Origin: JALYUM01 sp036688685
Lineage (GTDB): Bacteria; Pseudomonadota; Gammaproteobacteria; Burkholderiales; Burkholderiaceae_D
Assembly (NCBI RefSeq): GCF_036688685.1
Contig: NZ_JAQQPS010000040.1
Location: forward strand, 1-21,220
DNA: 21,220 bases
Reading direction: 5' to 3'
Made by a program: the position numbers and the translations under genes. Positions within the stretch are counted from its first letter, which is position 1. The number at the start of each line of letters is the position of its first letter. The notes beneath the pieces are model-generated. The model saw only the letters and a list, made by a program, of their open reading frames with translations. It did no database searches and was not told the DNA's origin. Below, in pieces: positions 9,019 through 14,536 of this stretch.

Positions 9019-10310
9019 GCTGCCGCCGGCGCCGTGGTGTTGTCCGCCGCGACCGTGAAGCGCACGGCGATTGCGCACATGCTGGAAGCGACCACCAGCG
9101 CGCTGAGGATGGTCAGCGTGGTCTGGATGCTGCCGTTCCCCTTCATCAGGAAGCCGGCCAGCACGGCGCCGACGTTGCCGCCTGCGCCGACGATGCCGGC
9201 CACGCCGCCCAGCGCCTTGCTGTCGATGAACGGCACCAGGGCATAGGTCGCGCCGCAGGCCATGTGGGTGCACAGGCCAAAACTAAGCATGGCGATGATG
9301 GCGAACGTCACGCTGCCGGCGTGGGCGAACCACAGCAGGCCGAGACCCTCGCCAATCATCAGCACGAACAGCAGCGTAACGCGGGTGTTGAGCGTGCCGC
9401 GCGCGGCGCCTTTGTCGGACAGCCAGCCACCCAGGGCGCGGGCAAACAGCGCCAGCAGGCCGAAACTGCCGGCCGCAAACCCGGCCGCTTTCAGCGACAG
9501 GCCGAAGTGGTCGACGTAATACACGGCGGCGATGTTATGGATAAACAGCTCGATGCCGAAGCAGGCGCCGTAGGTGACGAACAGCAGCCAGGTCCGGTAA
9601 TTCGCGGACGCGGTCTTGAAACTGTCCCAGCCACCTTTCTTGCCACCCTCGATCGGGATGCCGGCCGCGCGCATGGCATCGTAATTCCCGTCCGGGCAAT
9701 CCTGCGTATATTTATAGTAGACCACGGCCATGATCAGCATCAGCACGCCCGGCATCAGCAGCGCCACGCGCCAGCCCAGCGTTTCCGACACGCCCAGCAT
9801 GATCACGGCGCCCATCAGCAGCGGCATCAGCGCCTGCGCGGCGCCGCCGCCGGCATTGCCCCAGCCGGCCGCCGCCGCGTTGGCCGTCCCCACCACTTTT
9901 GGCGCGAACATGACGGAGGTGTGGTACTGGGTGATGACGAAGCTGGCCCCGGCCGCGCCGATCCCGAGGCGGAACATGAGGAAGGTTTCGTAGCTGTGCG
10001 CGAAGGCCACGCCAATGACGGGGATGGCGCCGATGGCCAGCAAGCCCGTGTAGGTTTTGCGCGGGCCGTAGCGGTCGCACAGCGGGCCGACGAGCAAGCG
10101 CACGAGAATGGTGATGGCGACGGCGGCAATATTGATGTTGGCGATCTGCGCCATCGACAGGCCGAATTCGCCTTTGATGACCGGCATCAGCGGCGCGCAG
10201 GCGAACCAGGCAAAGAAACAGACGAAGAACGCCATCCAGGTCAGGTGGAAGGCGCGCATTTGCGGCGTGTTGAAGGTGAACAGTGCGATCTTGTCAGCTT
10301 TGGTGGCCAT
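9015..10310 (-). CDS. narK: Nitrate/nitrite transporter, NarK/NNP family of the major facilitator superfamily
   Basis: A 431-aa inner-membrane protein with about 12 hydrophobic segments. The nitrate-porter signatures are visible in both halves: a glycine-rich AAGWGNAGGGAAQ stretch, and GVAGIVGAGGNVGAVLAG later. An arginine in FRLGIGAAGASF is at the place of the conserved substrate-binding arginine. It imports nitrate for the downstream reductases and is the first gene of the operon. The start is the ATG at 10310 (MATKADKIALF). The frame is open for 49 more codons, but those would run through the leader hairpins and terminator. The ribosome site is weak (GGGA). NarK, NasA and NrtP names are all used for this family; the assimilatory role comes from context. 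Confidence 0.92.
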   Translation of the reverse strand: MATKADKIALFTFNTPQMRAFHLTWMAFFVCFFAWFACAPLMPVIKGEFGLSMAQIANINIAAVAITILVRLLVGPLCDRYGPRKTYTGLLAIGAIPVIGVAFAHSYETFLMFRLGIGAAGASFVITQYHTSVMFAPKVVGTANAAAAGWGNAGGGAAQALMPLLMGAVIMLGVSETLGWRVALLMPGVLMLIMAVVYYKYTQDCPDGNYDAMRAAGIPIEGGKKGGWDSFKTASANYRTWLLFVTYGACFGIELFIHNIAAVYYVDHFGLSLKAAGFAAGSFGLLALFARALGGWLSDKGAARGTLNTRVTLLFVLMIGEGLGLLWFAHAGSVTFAIIAMLSFGLCTHMACGATYALVPFIDSKALGGVAGIVGAGGNVGAVLAGFLMKGNGSIQTTLTILSALVVASSMCAIAVRFTVAADNTTAPAAA

Positions 10311-10343
10311 GATAGTCCCGAGGTCAGGAATACGATAAAACGC

Positions 10344-10390
10344 AAAAAGCGTCCGCCCTCCAAAGCTTGATAGCTGAGTCGAGCGGACGC
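10344..10390 (-). terminator. Intrinsic terminator (attenuator) in the nitrate operon leader
   Basis: Arms GCGTCCGC (10390-10383) and GCGGACGC (10356-10349) pair perfectly. Two further pairs (U-G, C-G) at the top bring the stem to 10 pairs with a loop of about 22 bases. TTTTT follows at once (10348-10344), then GCG and TTTT. It ends 33 bases before the transporter start codon. Its 5' arm overlaps ANTAR hairpin 3, the expected arrangement for an attenuator that is relieved by protein binding. Confidence 0.88.
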
Positions 10391-10456
10391 CGTTGTCCTT
10401 GTGCCGCCCCGTCGTTGGGACAGCTGAATTGGTTGCGGATCGCCGTTGATCCTGCA
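10383..10456 (-). ncRNA. ANTAR-type antitermination leader with three tandem hexaloop hairpins (NasT target)
   Basis: Three stem-loops stand in a row in the untranslated leader, read on the minus strand. Hairpin 1 (10452-10437): arms GGATC and GATCC, loop AACGGC. Hairpin 2 (10424-10403): arms GCTGTCCC and GGGGCGGC, 8 pairs including two G-U, loop AACGAC. Hairpin 3 (10398-10385): arms GGAC and GTCC, loop AACGGC. All loops are six bases with A at position 1 and G at position 4, the signature known for RNA bound by ANTAR proteins. The 3' arm of hairpin 3 is also part of the 5' arm of the terminator that follows, so the two folds exclude each other. With nasT and nasS just upstream, nitrate-released NasT very likely binds here and lets transcription continue into the operon. 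Pairing was checked by hand, without energy calculation. Confidence 0.9.
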
Positions 10457-10466
10457 AGTTAGTCTA

Positions 10467-10482
10467 TGCAAGCGCCGTGCCA
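10467..10482 (-). promoter_or_regulatory. Sigma-54 (RpoN) promoter of the narK-nirBD-nasA operon
   Basis: The minus strand reads TGGCACGGCGCTTGCA. This fits the -24/-12 consensus TGGCACG-N4-TTGCA fully, with GG and GC ten bases apart. It predicts a start of transcription near 10456, just before ANTAR hairpin 1, so the leader would be about 146 bases. Sigma-54 together with antitermination is known for assimilatory nitrate operons (Klebsiella nasF, Azotobacter nasAB). Nitrogen starvation through an NtrC-type activator is the likely signal (inference). Confidence 0.85.
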
Positions 10483-10526
10483 GATGCCGCCAGGGGCGCC
10501 ACCGCCATCGTCACGCAAGCTTGCGG

Positions 10527-10559
10527 TGCGCCGTGCGCGAAAATGATGCGCCGTGCGCG
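10527..10559 (-). repeat. Two direct repeats upstream of the sigma-54 promoter (possible activator sites)
   Basis: The 13-mer CGCGCACGGCGCA occurs at 10559-10547 and again at 10539-10527, 20 bp apart or about two helical turns. They lie roughly 70-100 bp upstream of the predicted start of transcription, where enhancer-binding proteins act. They do not match the NtrC consensus, so the binding protein is unknown. The 9-mer core GCACGGCGC appears a third time inside the promoter (10480-10472). Confidence 0.45.
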
Positions 10560-11726
10560 TCAGGCCAGTGCAGAAATGGCGAACGAGGCCGCGTAGCCAG
10601 CCGGATCGGTGCCGTCCCAGACCTTGCCGTCCATCAAGGTGCTCGATCTCAGCGTGGCGCGCGGTGAGGCCACGCCGGCCATCTCGGCCGCTTCACGGTA
10701 CAGGGCGATGCGATTGACCTCGGTGGCCACGGCCAGGTAATCCGGACCGCTTTTCAGCAGGCCCCAACGGCGCTGCTGGGTCAGGAACCACATCCCGTCC
10801 GACAGGTAGGGGTAGTTGGCCGCGCCGTGGGCATGGAAACGCAGGCAGTGCGGATCCTTCCAACGCTTTCCAAAGCCATTGTCGTAAAAGCCCAGCAGGC
10901 GCGGCTCGATCACTTCGCGGCCCGCATTCACGAACGCCGGGCTGGCGATGACTTCCGTGGTGGCCTGGCGGTTGGTCAGCGAGGCATCGATCCAGCGGCA
11001 CGCGTCGAGAATGGCCGCGATCAGCGCGCGCGCCGTGTTCGGACACTCTTCGACGAACGCGGCGCTCGAGCCAAGCACCTTGCCCGGGTGGTCGCGCCAA
11101 ATTTGCTGGCTGGTGGCGACCGTCACGCCGAAGCGGTCGGCGGCGGCGCGCTCGCCCCATGGCTCGCCGGCGCAAAAGCCGTCCATGTGACCGGCACCCA
11201 GGTTGGCGGCCATCTGGGTCGGCGGCACGGTCACCATGGCGCAGTCGTTGAGCGGATCGATGCCGGCTGCGGCCAGCCAGTAATTGAGCCACATGGCGTG
11301 GTTACCGGTCGGGAAGGTCTGGGCGAACGTGTAGCGGCGCGGCTCCGCCTGCATCACCTTCGCCAGGCCCGGACCGTCGATGGCGCCCGCCTGCGCGAGC
11401 GCGCGCGAGAGCGTGATCGACTGGCCGTTCTGGCTCATGTTCATCAACACCGCCATCTTCTGCGCCGCGCAGCCGACGCCCATCTGCACGCCATACATCA
11501 GGCCATACAGCACGTGGCCGGCGTCGAGCGAGCCGCTGGTGAGGCGGTCGCGCAGGCCGGACCACGAATGCTCGCGGCTCATCACGATCTTGATGCCGTA
11601 CTTTTCATCGAAGCCCAGCACCGACGCCATTACCAGCGGGGCGCAATCGGTCAGCGGCAAAAAGCCTACCCGTACCGTTTTTTTTTCCGGCTTGGCGGCA
11701 GTGCCAACATTACCTTGAATTGTCAT
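10560..11726 (-). CDS. nasS: Nitrate sensor NasS (NrtA-like periplasmic-binding fold without signal peptide)
   Basis: A 388-aa protein of the NrtA/CmpA nitrate-binding family (VRVGFLPLTDCAPLVMA at the start, then TFPTGNHAMWLNYWLAAAGI, VPPTQMAANL, GFCAGEPWGERA). It has no signal peptide or lipobox, and no ABC permease or ATPase genes are nearby. With the adjacent ANTAR gene this identifies it as NasS, the cytoplasmic sensor that holds NasT inactive until nitrate or nitrite binds. The start is the ATG at 11726, with GGAG about 6 bases upstream. A GTG 12 bp further up is possible but overlaps that ribosome site. It lies 20 bp after nasT, so the two are co-transcribed. Its stop sits on the first upstream direct repeat of the operon promoter. 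Confidence 0.92.
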   Translation of the reverse strand: MTIQGNVGTAAKPEKKTVRVGFLPLTDCAPLVMASVLGFDEKYGIKIVMSREHSWSGLRDRLTSGSLDAGHVLYGLMYGVQMGVGCAAQKMAVLMNMSQNGQSITLSRALAQAGAIDGPGLAKVMQAEPRRYTFAQTFPTGNHAMWLNYWLAAAGIDPLNDCAMVTVPPTQMAANLGAGHMDGFCAGEPWGERAAADRFGVTVATSQQIWRDHPGKVLGSSAAFVEECPNTARALIAAILDACRWIDASLTNRQATTEVIASPAFVNAGREVIEPRLLGFYDNGFGKRWKDPHCLRFHAHGAANYPYLSDGMWFLTQQRRWGLLKSGPDYLAVATEVNRIALYREAAEMAGVASPRATLRSSTLMDGKVWDGTDPAGYAASFAISALA

Positions 11727-11746
11727 GCTCTTCTCCACCTGCGCGC

Positions 11747-12382
11747 TTAACCGAGCAGGTCTTCCACGTCCACAATACGTTGGGCGACATCCGCCAATTT
11801 CAGGTTTTTGTTCATGGCCATGGCGCGCAGGCGCGCGTAGGCTTGTTCTTCGCTCAGCTCGCCGCGCCGCATCAGCAGGCCCTTGGCACGCTCGATCACC
11901 TTGCGCTCCTGGAGCTTCTGGCGCGTTTCGCTCAGTTCGTCGAGCAGCACCTGCTCGCGTTTGAAGCGTGCCAGGGCCACGTCGAGCACCGGTTTGATGC
12001 GCGCCGGCTGCAAGCCGGCCACGATATAGGCCGACACGCCGGCCGCCATGGCCGCATCCATGCTCGACGTCGACTGGTCGTCGGTGAACAGGACGATGGG
12101 GCGGCGCGCGTCGCGGGTGGCGATGACGATGTGTTCGAGGACGTCGCGCGCGTCCGATTCGCTGTCGACGATGATCATGTCGGGCGCCAGCTGGGCGATG
12201 CGCTCGGGCAGGAAGAAGTCGGCAGGGAGCGACGCGACGATGTCGTAGCCCGATTCCAGCAGGCCGATGCGCAGGTCAGCGCCGCGCTGGGCCTGCGCGG
12301 CAAGCGCGGCGTCGCCTTCGTCGTCGGGCAGGACGACGGTATTCACGACGACAATGCGCAGCTTGCGGGGGGGTGATTTCAT
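11747..12382 (-). CDS. nasT: ANTAR-domain antiterminator NasT
   Basis: A 211-aa response-regulator-like protein. Residues about 8-130 form a receiver-type domain (LRIVVVNTVVLP, DMIIVDSES, IVLFTDD) with an acidic site that is only partly kept, as in other NasT proteins not controlled by phosphorylation. The C-terminal 60 residues form the ANTAR RNA-binding domain (VIERAKGLLMRRGELSEEQAY, then LRAMAMNKN). Released from NasS by nitrate, NasT binds hexaloop hairpins and prevents termination; matching hairpins lie 1.3 kb downstream. I start it at the ATG at 12382, the only one close before the receiver domain. A sigma-54-like element ends 11 bases upstream of this ATG, so a message from it would have essentially no leader. 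Confidence 0.93.
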   Translation of the reverse strand: MKSPPRKLRIVVVNTVVLPDDEGDAALAAQAQRGADLRIGLLESGYDIVASLPADFFLPERIAQLAPDMIIVDSESDARDVLEHIVIATRDARRPIVLFTDDQSTSSMDAAMAAGVSAYIVAGLQPARIKPVLDVALARFKREQVLLDELSETRQKLQERKVIERAKGLLMRRGELSEEQAYARLRAMAMNKNLKLADVAQRIVDVEDLLG

Positions 12383-12393
12383 GCATCTGTATA

Positions 12394-12409
12394 AGCAAGA
12401 TGAGTGCCA
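12394..12409 (-). promoter_or_regulatory. Sigma-54-type promoter element directly upstream of nasT
   Basis: The minus strand reads TGGCACTCATCTTGCT, which matches TGGCAC-N5-TTGC with exact GG-N10-GC spacing. It is on the right strand, 11 bp before the nasT start codon. The predicted start of transcription is at about 12383, immediately next to the ATG. Either nasT is translated from a leaderless message or this element does not serve as its promoter. Confidence 0.55.
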
Positions 12410-12456
12410 TGCGGCATTGAACAGGCCGCCGGAAATCCTGCGGGGGCGCGCGCGCG

Positions 12457-13656
12457 CTACGCCAGCTTCAAAAACAGCGCATGCGCAGGCGCGAAGTTGG
12501 CGTGCAAGGGCAAATACGCGGCGCCAGTCACCTTGGCATCGACCCCGATCGCGCCCTGTTGCAGGGTCGGCTTCATGACCCCTTCCCAGCTGTAACGCCC
12601 CATCGCCGTGCGCACCGCCTCCAGCAAACGCACCAGCAAGGCCGCATGCATGGCCCCGTCGACGATCACGCCATCGAGGTCGAGCAGGCAGGCGGACCCG
12701 TTGATGGCAAACGCCAGCGCGCCGGCCGCGTCGCGCAGCCAGCGCTCGGTGACCGCCAGCCATGCCCCCTGCAACATGCGCTCATCGAGCGGCCCCAGCA
12801 CGGTCAGGCCGGCTGCGGCGTACATCTGTTCAAGCGTCACCAGCGAAGCCACGCCCAGCAATTGCGGCGGCCGCGCCGGGCCTGCCAGCGCCAGCGGCAT
12901 CGAGCCGACTGCGCCGGCATTGCCATACACGCCGCTGTGCGGCTGGCCGTCGATCACCAGCGCGCCGCCGACCAGCGTGTCGACGAACAGGTACAGATAA
13001 CTTCTCAGGCTGCCCCCACGCCCGGCTACCAGTTCGGCCACGCAGGCAGCGGCGGTGTCCTTGGCAAATTCCACCGGCAGGCGTGTCAGGCGCTGCAGGC
13101 GCTCGCGCATGCTGGTGCGGGTCCAGGCGTCGGCATCCTGGGGCGACATGTGCACCAGTTGTTGCCAGCCACCGAACATCAGCGGTGCGGCCAGCCCGAT
13201 GCCGGTCAGGCGCGGCAAGTCCGCGCCCAGCAGGGTTTCCATCTTCTGCAGCTGGCGCGCGATTTCTGCAAACACGGCGTCGACGTCTGGCGTGCCGTAG
13301 GCGATGCAGGCGTGGTAGCGGGTGGCGCCGGCAAAGTCGAGCAGCATCACGTCGAGCTTGCGTCTGCCAATCTGGATGCCGATCGAAAACGCTCCGTCCG
13401 GCGCCAGTGCAATCGGCTGCGACGGCTGGCCGACTTTGCCCCGCAGAGAATCGAGCTTGCATACCAGGCCTTCGTCGAGCAGGCGGTTGACGATCACCGA
13501 CACCGTCTGCGTACTCAGGAGCGTCAGCCGCGCCACCTCCGCCTTCGGCAGGCTGCCGTGCAGCCGGATGGCCTGCAGCACGACCCGCTCATTGAATTCG
13601 CGCATGCCGATCTGGTTGGAACCCAGGGTAGGAGGCGCGCAGGATGGAATGGGCAT
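12457..13656 (-). CDS. ROK-family transcriptional regulator lacking the zinc motif
   Basis: A 399-aa protein with an N-terminal winged helix (about 18-80: GMREFNERVVLQAIRLHGSL, then TVSVIVNRLLDEGLV) and a C-terminal ROK sugar-kinase-like domain (IGIQIGRRKLDV, IGLAAPLMFGG, FAKDTAAACVAELVAG, VGGALVIDGQPHSGVYGNAG). The usual GHxxxx..CxCGxxGC zinc site is absent: the stretch where it should be reads GNAGAVGSMPLAL and no cysteine cluster follows. It may bind a sugar without phosphorylating it. No sugar transport or catabolic genes are next to it, so the target is unknown. The start at 13656 is not supported by a ribosome site; an ATG at 13605 would also keep the DNA-binding domain. nasT follows after 74 bp but has its own promoter element. 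Confidence 0.85.
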   Translation of the reverse strand: MPIPSCAPPTLGSNQIGMREFNERVVLQAIRLHGSLPKAEVARLTLLSTQTVSVIVNRLLDEGLVCKLDSLRGKVGQPSQPIALAPDGAFSIGIQIGRRKLDVMLLDFAGATRYHACIAYGTPDVDAVFAEIARQLQKMETLLGADLPRLTGIGLAAPLMFGGWQQLVHMSPQDADAWTRTSMRERLQRLTRLPVEFAKDTAAACVAELVAGRGGSLRSYLYLFVDTLVGGALVIDGQPHSGVYGNAGAVGSMPLALAGPARPPQLLGVASLVTLEQMYAAAGLTVLGPLDERMLQGAWLAVTERWLRDAAGALAFAINGSACLLDLDGVIVDGAMHAALLVRLLEAVRTAMGRYSWEGVMKPTLQQGAIGVDAKVTGAAYLPLHANFAPAHALFLKLA

Positions 13657-13720
13657 GGAATGTCGGGCGGTGAGGAGAAGCGCACAGTAGGCAGCAGCCA
13701 GGACTGTATGCAGAACGGGC

Positions 13721-13749
13721 AGTATAGATCTGGAGAATTAATACATCAA
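13721..13749 (-). promoter_or_regulatory. Sigma-70 promoter of the ROK regulator gene
   Basis: On the minus strand, TTGATG (13749-13744) and TATACT (13726-13721) are separated by exactly 17 bases. Transcription would start near 13714, about 58 bases before the chosen start codon. The surrounding sequence is AT-rich compared with the genes. Confidence 0.65.
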
Positions 13750-13765
13750 TGTGATTTGTTGTATT
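13740..13765. promoter_or_regulatory. Inverted repeat overlapping the ROK promoter (possible operator)
   Basis: AATACA (13740-13745) and TGTATT (13760-13765) form a perfect 6-bp inverted repeat around 14 bases. It covers the -35 box of the ROK gene promoter, as expected of an autoregulatory operator. AT-rich inverted repeats are usual for ROK repressors such as NagC and Mlc, but the protein that binds here is not known. Confidence 0.4.
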
Positions 13766-14022
13766 CGTGATATTTGAGCGAAAGGTAGCCGTGCAATCGA
13801 GGCGACTAACAGTCTTGTCCGTGCGGAAAACTGCTTGCCACATGAAAAGTTATCGCCGAATAAATTTCTCTAGAGATATATGTTTGGCGTATCGATGGTA
13901 TCGAAAGGGAAGTCAATTGATATTCACAATTCGTATCGCCTACATCACAAATCAAAATTTTCTTTATGGCTTAAACGTATTTATACTGCGCTGCATCAAC
14001 ACAGTATTCATCCGAGGAACAC

Positions 14023-14289
14023 ATGAACACCGCAACAATCAACAGCGCACCACAGAACAGCCTGCTGCAACAATTTGCCAACCTGCGCCGGGCGCTGGGC
14101 AATTTCTCCAGCGCCCTTTACGCAGCCCAGGCCCGTGAATTCACGGTTGCCGATCCTGTCATTCCAGTGGCCCTGAGCTCCCGCGCCCGTCAGTTCGCCC
14201 TGGAGGAATTGTTTTCGCTTGCGAACCAGCACCAGCAACACTCCCCTAGTCTTTCCACCGAATTACGTTTCATTGCCTCGAGAGGATAA
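14023..14289 (+). CDS. Small protein of unknown function (88 aa)
   Basis: I do not recognise this gene. The 88-aa product begins MNTATINSAPQNSLLQQFANL and appears soluble and largely helical (LLQQFANLRRALGNFSSALYAAQAREF and RARQFALEELFSLANQHQQ), without cysteines, signal peptide or membrane segment. It is likely real: GAGGA stands 5 bases before the ATG, a TATACT box lies 36 bp upstream, composition is gene-like after an AT-rich gap, and a second small gene follows after 3 bp with a nearly identical start (ATGAACACCG). The basic and aromatic residues would suit a small regulator or binding partner, but nothing shows that. Confidence 0.6.
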   Translation: MNTATINSAPQNSLLQQFANLRRALGNFSSALYAAQAREFTVADPVIPVALSSRARQFALEELFSLANQHQQHSPSLSTELRFIASRG

Positions 14290-14292
14290 ATC

Positions 14293-14403
14293 ATGAACAC
14301 CGTCGAATACGTCTCCATCGCCATCGCCATCGCCGTCATGGCCGCCCGCATCATCATGTTTTTCCCACGTTCGGGCAAAAACAACGCCGCAACCGCAGCA
14401 TAA
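14293..14403 (+). CDS. Single-pass membrane micropeptide (36 aa)
   Basis: A tiny open frame, MNTVEYVSIAIAIAVMAARI followed by IMFFPRSGKNNAATAA. One hydrophobic helix (about residues 5-24) is followed by a short basic, polar tail, which suggests an inner-membrane peptide with the C-terminus in the cytoplasm. GAGAGGA stands a few bases before the ATG, and the gene starts 3 bp after the stop of the 88-aa gene, so both are probably translated from one message. The function is unknown. Possible roles are a membrane regulator subunit or a type I toxin-like peptide, but no antisense RNA is visible. Confidence 0.5.
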   Translation: MNTVEYVSIAIAIAVMAARIIMFFPRSGKNNAATAA

Positions 14404-14470
14404 ACTGACGCCTGCGCGCATATATTGCGCGCTTGTATCAGCAGTCCCCGGTCAGGGTCGCCTGCGCTAG

Positions 14471-14508
14471 AATGCCTTCTCGCAATATCTTGCGACGAAG
14501 GCATTTTC
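14471..14508 (+). terminator. Strong hairpin before the S9 peptidase gene
   Basis: AATGCCTTC (14471-14479) pairs with GAAGGCATT (14497-14505). Inside, TCGCA pairs with TGCGA around a six-base loop (atatct), with one unpaired C. The stem is about 14 pairs and is followed by a short T run. It can end the small-gene transcript. It finishes only 28 bp before the peptidase ATG, so it may instead be part of that gene's 5' leader. Confidence 0.55.
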
Positions 14509-14536
14509 CGTTTCCAGACCCCTCACTTCCTCTCCG

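Larger units (their letters stand above)
13657..14022. other. AT-rich intergenic region between divergent genes
   Basis: A 366-bp gap with no convincing gene. The part from about 13720 to 14010 is visibly AT-rich against the GC-rich surroundings. It holds the ROK promoter and inverted repeat at the left. At the right, TATACT (13982-13987) and GAGGA (14014-14018) serve the small rightward gene. In between are short palindromes: TCGAT-ggt-ATCGA at 13892-13904 and TCAATTGA at 13913-13920. No good -35 box was found for the rightward promoter. Confidence 0.6.

Noticed and set aside
9019..9273. 85-residue N-terminal extension of NirB
   Set aside because: It is a frame-shifted reading of the transporter gene. 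NirB's flavin motif starts right after the ATG at 9018.
10535..10556. NtrC binding site in the GCGC-rich upstream repeats
   Set aside because: The half-sites TGCGC and GCGCC are 9 bases apart and do not match the TGCAC-N7-GTGCA pattern. I keep only the direct repeats as an observation.
13589..13843. Leftward 84-residue open frame across the ROK gene start
   Set aside because: It has no motifs, overlaps the ROK coding region and promoter in another frame, and has no ribosome site.
14414..14432. GCGCGC-atatatt-GCGCGC as a terminator after the membrane peptide
   Set aside because: It has a six-pair stem but no T run. The hairpin at 14471-14508 is a better candidate.
14471..14505. Hexaloop hairpin before the S9 gene as another ANTAR site
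   Set aside because: The six-base loop is atatct; it lacks G at position 4 and there is no second hexaloop hairpin nearby.
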